This document shows, one piece after another, positions 34,540 through 47,232 of a stretch of 64,000 bases of DNA (within the stretch, counting starts at the first letter, position 1; each line of letters opens with the position of its first letter). The notes under the pieces are model-generated. The model was not told the origin of the DNA. It made no database searches and saw nothing but the letters and a program-made list of their open reading frames with translations. The translations under genes were made by a program, and so were the position numbers. Origin of the DNA: Paragorgia papillata (taxonomy: Eukaryota > Cnidaria > Anthozoa > Scleralcyonacea > Coralliidae); NCBI GenBank assembly GCA_035771165.1, contig JAWNZC010000446.1:992001-1056000 (forward strand), given 5' to 3'.

Positions 34540-35305
34540 ATGATAGAGTAACATCTTTTGAAGTTTTTCGTTTCCTTGCTTCGTTCTTGAGATACTTCAG
34601 TTTGTTTGATATGCAAATTAAACATTTTAACGTCACATGTGCATAATGAGTTGTTGAAAAAAGTTATATATCTTTGCTGCTATCAAACCAAAATAATTCG
34701 AGGGAATGCATGTGCGTGTATTTCGCCCATAACACTAAACAGGTAGATTTTCAAGTGATTTTCTTTTTGACAATAGCAAAAAAAATAATATATATATATA
34801 TATATTTATAAAATAAGGTGTCCTCTACGCACGCTCTGATTGGCTGGGCCCCGTGCATTTATAAGAGTATGAAGATCATGAATGACGTAAAATGGCGTGA
34901 AGTGGCGTAGGATGGCGTCACCTGGCGGGGAAAGCTAGCGAACCTTCAAAACTATCCCACTTTTAGTTTATTTTTTCCCCTCTTATTTTATAAAACAAAT
35001 AAAACATACCGCTCCTGTGCATATGTACTCTTATAAAGGTTCGTTTGACGTGATTTGAACACGAAACAAGTGTAAAGGAACTCGGCTATCGCCTCGTGCC
35101 TCTACTCAACTTCTTTCGTGTTCAAATGACGTCAAACGAACCTTTATAAGAGTACATATGCACGGAGCTTTATGTTTTATTTGTTAAATCATTATGCACG
35201 TGTGACGTCGCAACATGTGACATTTACATCAAACAAACTGAAATATCTCAAGAACGAAGCAAGGAAACGAAAAACTGCAAAATATGTTACTCTATCATAA
35301 GACAA
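34540..35305. mobile_element. Nested inverted-repeat elements
   Basis: Outer arms of about 110 bp (atagagtaaca, cgtttccttgcttcgttctt, cagtttgtttgat, cacatgtgcataatga) are inverted between 34,541-34,650 and 35,190-35,303. The inner part (34,807-35,185) is another family, also at 50,430-50,905 in reverse, with a hairpin of arms acctttataagagtacatat and a loop rich in ggctatcgcctcgtgcc. Confidence 0.82.
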
Positions 35306-35309
35306 ACTT

Positions 35310-38200
35310 AATTTTCGTTTCATAGGCACTTTAAATTTGAACTATATGAGTTAATTAATTTTAGATATCGATTAATGAGCATTATAGCATTCAACACTAA
35401 ATTAAAACCAGTTTTAATTATAATAGTCACAGGGGCTTATCTTCCTTTCACACGAGTAATCATAATTTTGTCATACTCATCTATAGTCATCTCCTGATCG
35501 TTAAAATAAAGAAATTAAAACTCCTATCTCTTGTTTCTTTATCAAATTGACATTATATGACGCCACCGTGCCGGTCAGATTAAACTCAGTTTTTCGTGGC
35601 TACGCAGCTAACATTTAAATATCATAAATATTCATGCCGTACTAGATGTCCTATCTTGTTCAATGACAGTATACTGTGGAAGCCACACTGCTAAATCAAT
35701 TCTCTGTATGTTTTTTTTTATATTGCAAATTTTGATTTTTCGTATTTACACTGCAAAGTGTCAAAATCTAAAAAAAACACTTTCGACGAAATTTGCATTT
35801 CAAGGTGGTTTGGGTCTTAAAAATTTAATTTATAAAACAGAACACTAAAAACGTACATATTTCGTTGACTTTATCAGCATGAAGTCGAAATTTATCTGTG
35901 ACGTGAATATGCTTATTCGCTTGTTTGCTTGTCAGGTTTACAACTAAGGCACTGCTGACATATGAAGGTCACTAAATTGACAATTCTTAGAAATTCCATA
36001 ACCACATGAAAATCTGTGAACTCGCTTTCTCAGAAACACAAAATACATGTTATAAACTGGTAATCATTAATATTTCTCACGCTCTTGTCTCGTTAGTAAA
36101 AATAGTAAAAAAATATAATGTAAATTATAGTAGATTTTTGCAGCTATAACTTACTATAGAGTTGCATACTTGCATATATAATATTATATAGCTGCATGTT
36201 TTCATGAAACCGCTATATCATAATAAATTATATTATGTATTGTACCTCAAAGAGTCGTAGACTGTTATCAGTCAGACTAGCTGCATGACCTATATGTGTA
36301 TGATAGTGTAGACTCTCTGATTTGCCGCTCCACCGACGCCGCCTTGACATGACATGACAATCTGATATCATTATACAAGCCTGTTTTCTTCCAAATCGGT
36401 GCATGGACAGTTCACACTCACTAATGACCATGTAATTGCTGATCAGTATTGATTCTCTAATTAGTCTAATATACAACATGCACTATACCTCATGTGGGTC
36501 AGAACTGACCATATCAATTAATCTGTGGCAGCATGAAGACGTCTTGCTTGTCATGTCCTAACCACCGCATACATGTATCAGATTAATATAAATAAACTGA
36601 TTCAGGCAAGCTTTTCCAGCTTTTCAAACTGCAGGTGACAGCTCTGACTAAACTGATGTATAATGATTAGCGCTAAAACATTCTATGTATAGCATTGTGC
36701 ATGTCGATCTATTATAGTGATTATTCTGCAAAACAAATCTGACAACCGACCTCTATATTGATAGGTCCACAGAATTACAAATCTTAATAGAAACATTACG
36801 ATCATCACTGATTAAACATTACATGTATATATAGTAATTACAAAATTTAATGTCAGATGTGCCGCTAATGCCGCTATTAAAAAGTAGCTAAGTTTAGCAG
36901 ACATGTTGATGAAAATGACTTTTGAGACCGTACATAGGTAGTGTCTGGCCACCATGTATATATGGTGCAAAAACAAAGAAACACATACAGTATCCCTCCG
37001 CGGTATGGTATCCACTTTTATATACTCACTTTCACTCATGTAGTGGTGGTTTTAAAAGTTCAAACTGACACGGGTGGTGTAATTATTATTACGTCCACTG
37101 TTTGACAGGATCCTCCAGTCTCTGCTGTGAAACTACCACGCACTGCTTCAATTACCCCGCATATGCATCATGATTATGTAACAATATGAGTCAGTTCATT
37201 AGGACCGCATTATAATCATTATTATGTGGCCGCACCCAAGATAAAGTTTACCACGTCTGGAGTTTTTGCCATCATTATTAGGTTTGGCAGATCCTCAATG
37301 TCTTAATTGCTCGGTGTCTCTAAGTACCAATTACAATTCTTTTTGCAAGACAAAGAGAATTAATAGTTTTTAGTCCAAGAGTAATCCGAAAACCGTACTT
37401 GTTCTTTACACAACGCCACTTAGAGATTTTGACATCTTCAGGACGACGTTAACTCGCCAAAAGATGGCAGTACTGTTGCTTAATTAAAAAAAAATTGACA
37501 AATTAAAACAGACACTACAATTATTTTAGTAAATACTGGGGCGTGTTAGAAGTTATTAAACTAACTTCAAATAACAAATATAATAATCAGTTAACTTAAC
37601 CGCCGTCGTTCTTAAAGATAGAAATAGGCGGAACGTCGCCGTGAAAATTAGGATTGCAATCAGAATAATTACTAAATTGGTGTACACTACTGTAAACAAA
37701 GACTGATCAGTTGATATAGAAGTGACCTCGCAAGTGACCGCATCAGTTTATGCATGACAGCTTACCTAACCTGTTCATTGTTCAGTTTAGTTTGATATAT
37801 TATAGACCGTCGAGACCGATGTAAGATTTGCTTTTCGTGCACATAGCTTCATGGCGACATACAGTTCTGGCTAAAACTAATCGGCTTTTAGTCGTCAATT
37901 TATGCCGCCATCAAGCTTAACAAATTTGACACCCATCAGCAAGCAGGGTGCATGGCGACTCTCAGTCAAACATCACGCGATCACGAGACTGATATGGTTA
38001 ACATATACAATCACGAGACAGGAGGTGAGAGTAAACATATATGAACAACCGCAATATGCACTTTGCAGATCAACATCAAAATGCTTGAGGCCTTGAGCAG
38101 CATGCATATACTGCAGTGCACGTGGACAATAATGCCGTTAGAAGAACCAACTTTATCCCACTTCGACGTAGTTTTATATAAACTGTCATATATATCAGGA
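35310..38200. other. No gene seen
   Basis: AT-rich DNA with only short frames lacking splice context or protein-like composition. Confidence 0.5.
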
Positions 38201-38205
38201 TTATA

Positions 38206-38600
38206 CAGAGCAGGGGGGGCTGGGGGGCTTTAGCCCCCCCAATAATTTTCCAAATTTTCCAAAATAAACAATATAAAGCCCATCAAATGACGCTTAAACA
38301 AGACATTTAAAAGGAATAAAATCTATTTAAGGAAATGTAAGCAAACATATTTTATTCCTTTCAAAATGGCTTGTTTTAGAGACGTTTGTTGGGCTTTTCT
38401 ACTGTTTTTGTAAGAATTTGTAAGAAACGTTTTAAACCGCAACTAGTAAATTTCATTGCATTTTCGAGGCTCTGACAGGCTTCAGATTTCAAAATTTCAC
38501 GGGGGAGCATACCCCCGGACCCCACTAGAAGGCTCACGCCTTCGGCGTTCGCTAGCCCCCCCAATCCAAAAATTGCTCCGCGGTCCCTGTTATATGATAA
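38206..38600. mobile_element. Non-autonomous DNA element, C/G-rich ends
   Basis: agcagggggggctggggggc at the left and gctagcccccccaatcc...gctccgcggtccctgt at the right, with gggggagcatacccccggac. Related to 15,615-15,985. Confidence 0.6.
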
Positions 38601-39712
38601 TAAAAAGTTATAGAGACCTTAAATAGTTTCCTTATGTAATAGTTATCGGACTAGCGCAGTTGACAGTTGTGTAACGACAGAAAGAAAAAGTATAATGGTC
38701 TAGACTTCCAAATTGTTCATTTTAGAGATGATTTTGCCGGACTGACTTGCAGAGTTATATGAATTGGGTGCGAGAGATAGGCGAGTTGATGTGGCCTTTT
38801 TTCAATCCCCCTGATTATAAATGTATTTGTCGCATAAAGTAATGAATTAATGATTTAATGAATGAATGAATGAATTAATTAATTAAGTAAATAAAGGATT
38901 ATATAGCATTGTAAGTCATCTCCAATGCCATAAATGCATTATGATCGACATTATATAACATGAAAATAAAAGCGTCAATATAGGATGATGTTTTCAAATA
39001 TACTTCCTTTTGGCTCAGAAAATCAGCTAGCTCGCTGACACAAAGTTATGTGAGAAAAATTATTAAAAATGTTTTCTTTTAATTTGTCAGAATATTAAAT
39101 TAATCTAGAAGGAACGAGAAGTCGAGAATCACTTCTCTAGGACTCTAGCCCAAACAATTAAGACTTGTATTGAGCATGCGTTGCCGATTTTAGTTCAGTA
39201 TGTCTATATAAGCTATAAGGTATCACGTGATGTCTATGAAAGGCCTTGCATGATCGTTATTATTTATTCAATCTATTATTAAGAACACACTCACAAACCG
39301 AGCACTTCGACTTTAACTTTGTTCGTCATCTGACTCATCTTCACTTCAACTGTTGATCATCTGTTTCTATTTATGCATGCAGTATAGATATATGCCTATG
39401 ATCACTTACGCATATGATTGAGATAGATGTAGCATGATAGCCTAAAGCCAAGGTGATTATAACTATTTTTAACATAACCCTCCCACCAGGGCCACCACAA
39501 CAAGTGCCTGTGTCCCGATACAGAACGGACACGAATTCTGTAAATGACATCTAAATGGTAAGTTCATTGGCGTAGTAATTTTTCTAAAAAAAACGTTGTC
39601 TAAGTCGAGAAAATCAAAAGACACTCATTAAACATGGGCTTTCTTTGTGTTTTCCTCATGAATTATTAATGAGTTTTAGATATTTTTATGATTTATATAT
39701 ATATATAGATAT

Positions 39713-39850
39713 ACTATAAGTGGGCTTACCTCAAATGTTGATGGTCGCTACTGTCAGTTTCACGCTGGGCGATCTTCAGGCGCCTGAAGATCGCCCAGCG
39801 TGAAACTGACAGTAGCGACCATCAACATTTGAGGTAAGCCCACTTATAGT
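39713..39850. repeat. Perfect 138-bp palindrome (69-bp arms, no spacer)
   Basis: Left arm starts actataagtgggcttacctc and the right arm is its exact reverse complement; the centre lies between 39,781 and 39,782. A 65-bp tail (tcgctctatctttacggtat) and a (TA)n array follow. The same arm-tail-(TA)n order recurs at 57,725-57,909 with the palindrome centre deleted. Confidence 0.95.
39781..39817 (+). ncRNA. Hammerhead-like fold (degenerate) inside the palindrome
   Basis: Stem I CGC / GCG, core CTGAAGA (position 7 may vary in hammerheads), stem II CGC-CCA-GCG flanked by U and U, GAAA, stem III ACT-gac-AGT (its A is the last A of GAAA), then A at the cleavage position. The palindrome gives a mirror copy on the minus strand at 39,746-39,782. 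The U-U at the base of stem II deviates from the consensus, so activity is doubtful. Confidence 0.5.
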
Positions 39851-39912
39851 TACTCGCTCTATCTTTACGGTATTGAGTACTTTTCGACATTTCGCGAACA
39901 ACTCTTTGTTGT

Positions 39913-39917
<5 letters not shown>

Positions 39918-39984
<67 letters not shown>
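39918..39984. repeat. (TA)n microsatellite
   Basis: About 33 TA units following the palindrome tail. Confidence 0.97.
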
Positions 39985-39987
<3 letters not shown>

Positions 39988-40302
39988 GTTTTAATTGGGT
40001 AAGAGGCTAAGTCGTCAGTTGAGTCATCTCTTCTAATTAGAATAAATTAATACTTAGAATTGGAATAAGCACCTAGTTTAGTCAATGAGAATATTGACAA
40101 AAGAAAGAATATAAAAGCTTTACGATTCTTAAATATCAGGAAATCTTGAATAAACAATTCATTTCGGTACATAACAAGTACAACTGCACTATTGTCGGGC
40201 AAACTATAAACCAGTTTTTCATTTGTTATATTTAGTGCAGCTAGGTGGTGTAACCTCAATTAACTATAATCATTATTTCAACGTCAGGCGTCTTGTTATG
40301 AA

Positions 40303-40860
40303 GGAGGGGCAAAGCACTCCAAAAATCCCGTACACTTCGACGAAAAGTCCGCAAAAGTCCGCGAAAAGGCCAGCGGAATTTTAAAAATCCTTAAAAATCC
40401 CCCAAAATTCTTGAAAATCCATGAAAATCCTTCAAAATCCATAAAACTCCATGGAAATCCTTTGAAAATCCATAAAATCCGACTCAATTGATCAAAATCC
40501 CCAGAAAATCCGAAGAAATCTCCACTTTCTCCTACGAATTCCTGCAGTACTTTATGTAATTTTTAAAAAAATTTTTATGTAACTTTTTTTAAATTTTTTT
40601 TTACGTTTTGTATTTTCATATTTGACTGTTTTTATGAATATATTTCCCTATACTATTCTCCCATTTGGCTCCTTTATTATTTCCCAGTTTCACTTAAAGC
40701 TCGGCCAGAACATGACTGAAAATAAAGAGAAAATATCGTTAATAAGTTTCACAAAAAGTCCGTAAAAGTCCGCAAAAAATTCACAAAAGTCCGAAAGTCC
40801 AAGGACTTTTGGAAGTCCGAAAGTCTCGTACACTTTCAGTTTGGAGTGCTTTGCCCCTCG
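40303..40860. mobile_element. 558-bp non-autonomous hAT-type element
   Basis: 8-bp target duplication gttatgaa at 40,295-40,302 and 40,861-40,868. Ends ggaggggcaaagcactcc and ggagtgctttgcccctcg are inverted repeats. The interior is made of repeated aaaatcc/aaagtccgc words. No transposase. Confidence 0.9.
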
Positions 40861-41262
40861 GTTATGAAAGTGAGTCAATCTCGGGTCGGCGGCTAATTTC
40901 TTTATACCGGAGTCTGTTGATCCACTGTAACTTTAACCTCGACTTTAACTTAGTCAGAAATCTTTCATGTCTCTTTTCTCCGGCAGCCTGCGACAGACGT
41001 TATTTGCGAGAGTTTTATATTATGGTTATGTATGAGTATACGTCATCCGTTTTCTGTTTTACCTTGCAATTAAACTATCAAAATAAAAATAAAACAAGCG
41101 TAAAACCCGCCATTATTCAATCTTTAGAGAGTAGAAAGCTATTAAAATAGGGTGTACCCTTTAATTAATTTAATTACTTAAATATTAAACTACACCGGGA
41201 TTTCGTCCTTTCGAAAACCCCGCATCATATATACCATTGTTGGTGAAGCGGCAAGAGTCTGC

Positions 41263-41850
41263 ATGAACTTTAACCTACAGCCAATATCATTCACAAAATA
41301 TTTACTACAGCTAGGTGGGGTAGAAATTTACAACTCTCAATCTTTTGTATTACCTACCAAAGAACAAGGAAATTTTTGCCATTACTTGAAAAATAAAATA
41401 CAAGAATATTTTATTGAATACTGGAAAGAACAGATTCAACAGGGTGAAAACAATGGCAAGTTAAGAATTTTCAAAAAACTGAAAACTAACTTTGGTTGTG
41501 AAAAATACCTTTCTGAAATTCACAATTTCAAACACCGTCAAGCTGTCACAAAATTAAGGATTTCAGCTCATAGATTACCTGTTGAAACTGGTCGATACAG
41601 CAATGTTTCATACAGTAATAGACTATGTAAACATTGCGATCTTAACGAGATCGGGAATGAAGAACACTTTTTAACATCATGTACAAACACAAAGTTCGCC
41701 GATCTCAGAGTAAATTTTATTGATAACCTATATAAAGTAAATAGTTCATTCAAATTGTTTAATTCCCAAGATATTTTTATGTACCTTATATGTCTATGCA
41801 AGACAGAACAGTTATGGCTTTGGCAGGGAAATACTGTTTCGATGTTTTAA
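41263..41850 (+). pseudogene. C-terminal fragment of a non-LTR retrotransposon reverse transcriptase
   Basis: A 195-aa frame with the arrangement HRQAVTKLRISAHRLPVETG, then a zinc-knuckle CKHC...EEHFLTSC (C-x2-C-x11-H-x4-C), as found after the RT domain in many invertebrate non-LTR elements. The catalytic RT part is absent upstream, so this is a 5'-truncated or old copy. An AATAAA at about 41,980 may be the element's 3' end. No link to host genes. Confidence 0.72.
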
Positions 41851-41859
41851 CAATTTTTG

Positions 41860-43700
41860 ATAACTTAACGTAGATAATAGAAATTAACTTTATATATATG
41901 TAATATGTATGTCATGTGGTTGTAGTTAGTGTCACGTTTGTATCCTATATACCAAAGCTGGTATTGATGTTGTTGATCAAATAAATGTATATACACATGT
42001 CAACGACTAAATTATTAATGTTATCAATAAGGATCAAATGGTTTGACGTTGACTGAATAAATCATTTGGCTGAACCTGGCTGGCTGGCTGACTGAACACA
42101 GTTGTATAAATGCTAACAAAGATATTTCGTTATGAGAGAACCGCAGGCCACAGAATAACCGCGAACTAAGTTTGTATCCGATCGTATGGCACCGCACCCA
42201 AACTTCAAAGTTTATCTAATCTTAAAGCATCATACTGACTAGCATAACAAGAAATTCCGTGTCTAGAAATACTGAAAACAATTGGAATTTTCATTGTTTT
42301 TAATATGTAAACGTTCATGTTTTAATTTATTACGCAAAAGTCAGGATCAATATAAGGCAAGGCGCGTAACTGTTGAACAATTCGGGCACTGAGCCACCAA
42401 CGGCTAGACATCTGGCACCAGAACAAATCAAGAGATCCGTGAGCTGGATTAAACATAAATTGTTCGTCTCTGGCTTAAAACTGTACTGTAGGACTCATAT
42501 CGAGAGTCGAGACAAAGAAGCACGCTATTATATATGAACATATTGCTGGCCAAGGATGAGAATGAAGGTGTTGAACTGAACCTTTCATAGAAAGAAATAC
42601 AAGCTGAACATGAGACGTTCGCATTCCTGCCACGCGCAAACATATAGAATATATATATATAGAATAAGTTTCTAACAGGAAAAACACCCCGTTGTTCGTG
42701 CGTGCGGTGTTGACACCCTCGCGCATTTCTTTATATTTTCTTAATTTTCTTTCCCATCTGGCCTAACAAGATTCGCGCAGTTTAGATTTACGAATTGCTG
42801 CAACTGAAATCCTTGCCCTTGCCCTTGGAATTCGCTAGCCTTTAGTTGCGCGCACGAGCTATATTATAAATGAGGATTTTTGAATAACCACGAGTTCTAA
42901 CGATTATAGCAAAATCTTGTCGCTGCAATGCCAATTTTATATATGGTTCAAACTATAATTATGTAGAACATTATCGTCTTCACGAAGCGCATTCAATAAA
43001 TTGCGCGCAAATCAAAGAGAAAGTAAAATATATCTTGGTACGATATTATTCAAAATAACAAAATATACAGCAATATACAATTACATATGTACATGTGAGT
43101 AAGTTAAATACGTATAAAATAAATTACAAATATATATATACAGAGGTCGTAGTTTAACGAGTATTTAAACCACGTAATAATAACAAATTCACTTTCGTTC
43201 AGTAAACGAACTGAAGTAGTGAAGTACAGTTTCCTTTCAATCGAGACAAAGTTCGTTTTGCGTGACATAGCGATAAGCTGTCAAAGATTGCACGCGTGCG
43301 TACGAACGTCTATGCATGGTAATACAACACAGACATAAGATTTTCACACAACTCACAGTTCTCATTTGCAACTATCTTATTCATATTATTTTCTTTACTG
43401 TTTTATATAGTCAAGCACAGTTTCTGGTAGATTATCTGCTGTTAAGCAAGTTCGTATGTCTATACAGTTGTTGACAACGTTCAATATACTTCTTAACGCT
43501 GGTGAATTGTACTTTTCAGTCTTTTGTACAACGACGCGTTGTCCTCAAAAGCGAAAGGGTTTTCGTTCGAGGAGATTCGACTGGCACCTCCACTTTTGAT
43601 GCGACGTCGGATATCAGCTAATCAGCTCTGTAATAGCACTAGGTTTCCCTTTGTGACGATTATTTCGCAAGGAGCTCGCGGTGCTTCCATGCGTCATAGC
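41860..43700. other. No gene seen
   Basis: AT-rich DNA between the retrotransposon fragment and the Ser-rich ORF; short frames only. Confidence 0.5.
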
Positions 43701-43717
43701 CACATTATGCTATACAA

Positions 43718-44152
43718 TTACAGTTCTGTAGAACACAGCGTTGTGGTGAACAGACCTTGTTTGTCGACTTGCGTATCTTCATCTACAGTCATTCGACGAC
43801 AGTCCAAAGACCTTGTCTTTTCTGTGTGGTTAGATCCCCTGGAGGGTGATAATCGTCCACCGTTGAAACTTCTGCTTCTTTTGATCAGAGCAACTTGTCC
43901 TCTGTCAAGAAGACACTGATCAACTGTTCCCATGATAGATAGCTCGAGTTCAAGAGGAAGACCAAATGCCGAGAAGCGTTCTCCATCGGAAAAGCTAGAA
44001 GTGGACGAGACCATGGAGCTGCGGCTCGAACACGAGTCGGAAGACTCTGATCTTCTTTGCAATCTTGGCCTCAAAAAAGACTCTTCCATCATTCCACTGG
44101 TCAGAGTATGCTCGACGCTTGATTCTGGATTTTCAATTTTAATGATAAACAT
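43718..44152 (-). CDS. Hypothetical single-exon Ser/Arg-rich protein, 144 aa
   Basis: I do not recognise this gene. The frame is open from ATG at 44,152 to the stop at 43,718 and has protein-like, less AT-rich codon use than its surroundings. It starts MFIIKIENPESSVEH, has a Ser run (SCSSRSSMVSSTSSFSD), a hydrophobic LPLELELSIMG segment and three basophilic phospho-site-like motifs (RRSESS, KRSRSFN, KTRSLD) of the sort bound by 14-3-3 proteins. No signal peptide or membrane span. A TATA-like TATAAGG lies on the minus strand about 105 bp upstream of the ATG (near 44,260). A plus-strand frame over the same region (43,524-43,919) looks like its shadow. It could be an intronless regulatory gene or a chance frame. 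Confidence 0.45.
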   Translation of the reverse strand: MFIIKIENPESSVEHTLTSGMMEESFLRPRLQRRSESSDSCSSRSSMVSSTSSFSDGERFSAFGLPLELELSIMGTVDQCLLDRGQVALIKRSRSFNGGRLSPSRGSNHTEKTRSLDCRRMTVDEDTQVDKQGLFTTTLCSTEL

Positions 44153-44269
44153 ACTGATTCTTGCTTGATTAGTTATTTAATATTGTTGTATCTGCCACAG
44201 ATGTATTACTCGCTCGACAACTGACTGAATTCTGAATTCATGATCAACATCTGACCTTATAATAGTTTT

Positions 44270-47100
44270 TAAAACGCAATGCATGCTGGAAACGAAATGT
44301 GAGTAATATACTTAAAGGAACTAACTGTCGTCAATATGACATCAATTATCTACGACTTATTACGCTTTCGTGTCGGAAATGGGTATATCGATTACGAAAA
44401 TCCGAAAGAATGATAAGATGACATGATCAAACGATCTTCCGCTCTCTAGTTAGTCCAAAAACAAAACGTCACTCGTCGATGCTGTAAACAGATCAAGTTG
44501 AGTTGTCGTGCTTGATTTGACTATCGTAACATTGTTTATGTTTATCTTTTTCCAGATGTTAATGTGGTATTATCAGATTGAGCAAACTGTAAAAAAACAA
44601 CACAGAGGATAAAACAAGGCAAAGGATAATGCAAAAATAAGCATCTTAAAACAAAGGATTAAAGCGACCAAGAATCTTTGGATTCTATATCCTGTCACTA
44701 TATACGTCTGGATGAACTTGGTCTAAGTTTGATTTAGTTCCTTGAAACTTCCTTGTTGCCAAAAGAATTAAAATTGCGTAAGGAAACCTACTTCTCTTGA
44801 AACAAGCATGATAAATTTTGTTATAACAATACAATCTTTAATATTTTTTGTTTAGTAAAATTATATTAAATACTTTTGTTCTATTTTAAAACAACAATGA
44901 CGTCTTCATTGCACGCTGGTTACGTTCAACACGCTGAATATACGATTGCATGCATAAAGCAAAATTTCGCTGCGCCACCTCGCGACGTCGTCATACGTGT
45001 TGCGGTGATGGAATATAAAATGAAAGTCATTGGGTCCAGCCTTAAACGTTGTGCACTGAAAAATAAAAGGAAATCGGCTTTATAGTTCCTATTTATTATA
45101 AAAAGTACGGCTGAAACATTATGCAAAATTATTGTACTTATTTCAGCCATGGATGTTTTTGCTAAAGTTTTTATGTTGCTTCAAATGATCAAATCGCTGA
45201 TTAGTGTTGTCTTCATTGTTTGCCATCTTAGAAATCAGACACACCCAACGGGCCGAGTCGTCAACGCTACGCCATTTTCTATTTCCTTAATCATGCATAA
45301 CCGGTCATCGGTGAGCGAACTCCCTTGCCTATCTGGCCAAAATACAGCCCAAATTTTATTTCATGAGAAATTTAGTTGGTTTCAGTAGGAAGGTCATTGA
45401 TCACGTCTCTCGTGGGGAGTGACAAAGAATGAGGAACCAAAACACTTGGTTTCAGTATCAGTGTTGACAACGCTTACACAGACAGGAGAAGTATACTTCT
45501 TAGCAAGCCTGGTTTATAACTCATTAAAACTGACCACATAACTATCCGTGGTATGCGGTGGTAAGCAGATCAGGCAAATTATACGCGCCAAGACGACGAG
45601 GGTTTACTATGGAGCAAAGTGAAAAGGTGTTACAAACTGCCGAGATTTTTGGTAAGGCGGATATAAAAGGGCTGACGCTCCGCTGAAAACGCGAGTATTT
45701 CGTTTTAGTATTTTCCACAAAACACTGTCTATGTGCAGTACTCTGCTTTTTGAACGATCACAGGGATGCTAGAAAAGACAAAACAAATCAAACGTCAAGT
45801 TTTTGAATTCTGTAAAGAAACCGAGACTTTTCCTGATGGTTAATCAATGCTCCATTGAAAAATGAGCCTTCTTTAAATTTTTCTGTATAGTGGCTTTTCA
45901 GTTGGAAATATTTGTCAATTATTGGCCTCTCGTGCAGATCAGCCGTATTCGCCGTTGGGCGTTGGGTCGCATCTGGAATATTATATATAATTGTATTAAT
46001 ATAATTAATTGTACTTATGTCACTTATCTTTGTATATATATATACATTTAAGTCGGTTGCCTAATCAAACGCAATTAGTCATCGCAAGTTCGCAGTCACG
46101 CTATCTTAGCCAGCCGCTCTGAATAATTTCCCGAAAATATCATGTACATTGATGATATTTCTAAATTGAACGGTAGGAAACTGACGCAAATACGTAGTAT
46201 CATACCCTAATGTATATATACCCGAGCTGGCCTACTCCAACAAAATGCAAGTTCTTAACAAATGTTGCATTCATAATTATCGGAGCTTAATTGGTTGTCT
46301 CCTAAGCTGGACGTCGACTAGACATATGTCGCGCGCACGACTTTTTTCTTTTGTCACCTCTCTCTTTCTTCTTTTAATTCGGGTATTAAAGTCGTAGGCG
46401 CGCGGGTCAGAGTTTTTGGTGACGACATTTTACACCTCCTCTAGTGGAAGTCCTGTTTTATGGCACCCGTCCATGACTGAAACTAAAAATCTGCTGGTCG
46501 CGTTGTCACTAATATTTAACACCTTGTTACCGTTTCCGGATGACTAATCATCATATAATATCTATTTCCAATATATAATAATCCTGCCAGGCTTTTTTTA
46601 TTTTATAATATGAATAACAGCATGGTAGGATATTTGTGCATGTTTAAAAGTGCTTTACATGCATGTGACATCCTATATATTACGTTTCTCTTTGCTATAA
46701 AGTGTTTCAGAACTGCAAAACTGCAAATCAAATTTCATTTGAAAGGGTTAAGTGAAGGCACGCGTGCGCTATTTGGCACATTGTATACGGATTAACTGCC
46801 CTGCCAAGTAGGATTGGCACCGATTAGTCTGTAATTGATCGTTGTTTTGTGCGCGGTGTTTATACTGAATTCCTGATAAAGTACGCAACGTTTAGTTTTA
46901 ATTATGTTGTACCCCACATTCCCTGGCCTCAGCGAATAGATACACAATGTATAAGCCCGGCATTCCGAGAAGAGCGCAAATTTGACATTATATACCATTT
47001 GCAGACAGCTTGCCTTTTTCCTATTAACTCTTGATGACGATACTGGAACAAATAACTTGGAGTCACACCTGCAGATTGTGGGCACGCCAACTGAATGATG
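44270..47100. other. No convincing gene
   Basis: Includes a short ATG-led open stretch with a GTAAGG donor (45,609-45,651, plus) that could be a first exon but has no recognisable partner, and small (TA)n tracts near 46,035. Confidence 0.4.
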
Positions 47101-47174
47101 CTTCAATGTTTTGGAAAACTTCTCATCAGAAGGTCCGATTCAACCTTTCCTGCATGCATGGCTTTCGAAGACGG

Positions 47175-47232
47175 CTCCCCTTGACGAGTAAAATCGTCTG
47201 GCGTTAACAACAGTGCGCATGAAAGGGTTAAA
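47175..47232. mobile_element. Fragment of the TTAA-ended repeat family
   Basis: ccccttgacgagtaaaatcg, tctggcgtta and an end gcgcatgaaagggttaa, as at 4,050-4,565. Confidence 0.5.

Noticed and set aside
45609..45651. Possible first exon, plus strand, MEQSEKVLQTAEIF then GTAAGG
   Set aside because: Only 14 codons and no following exon identified.
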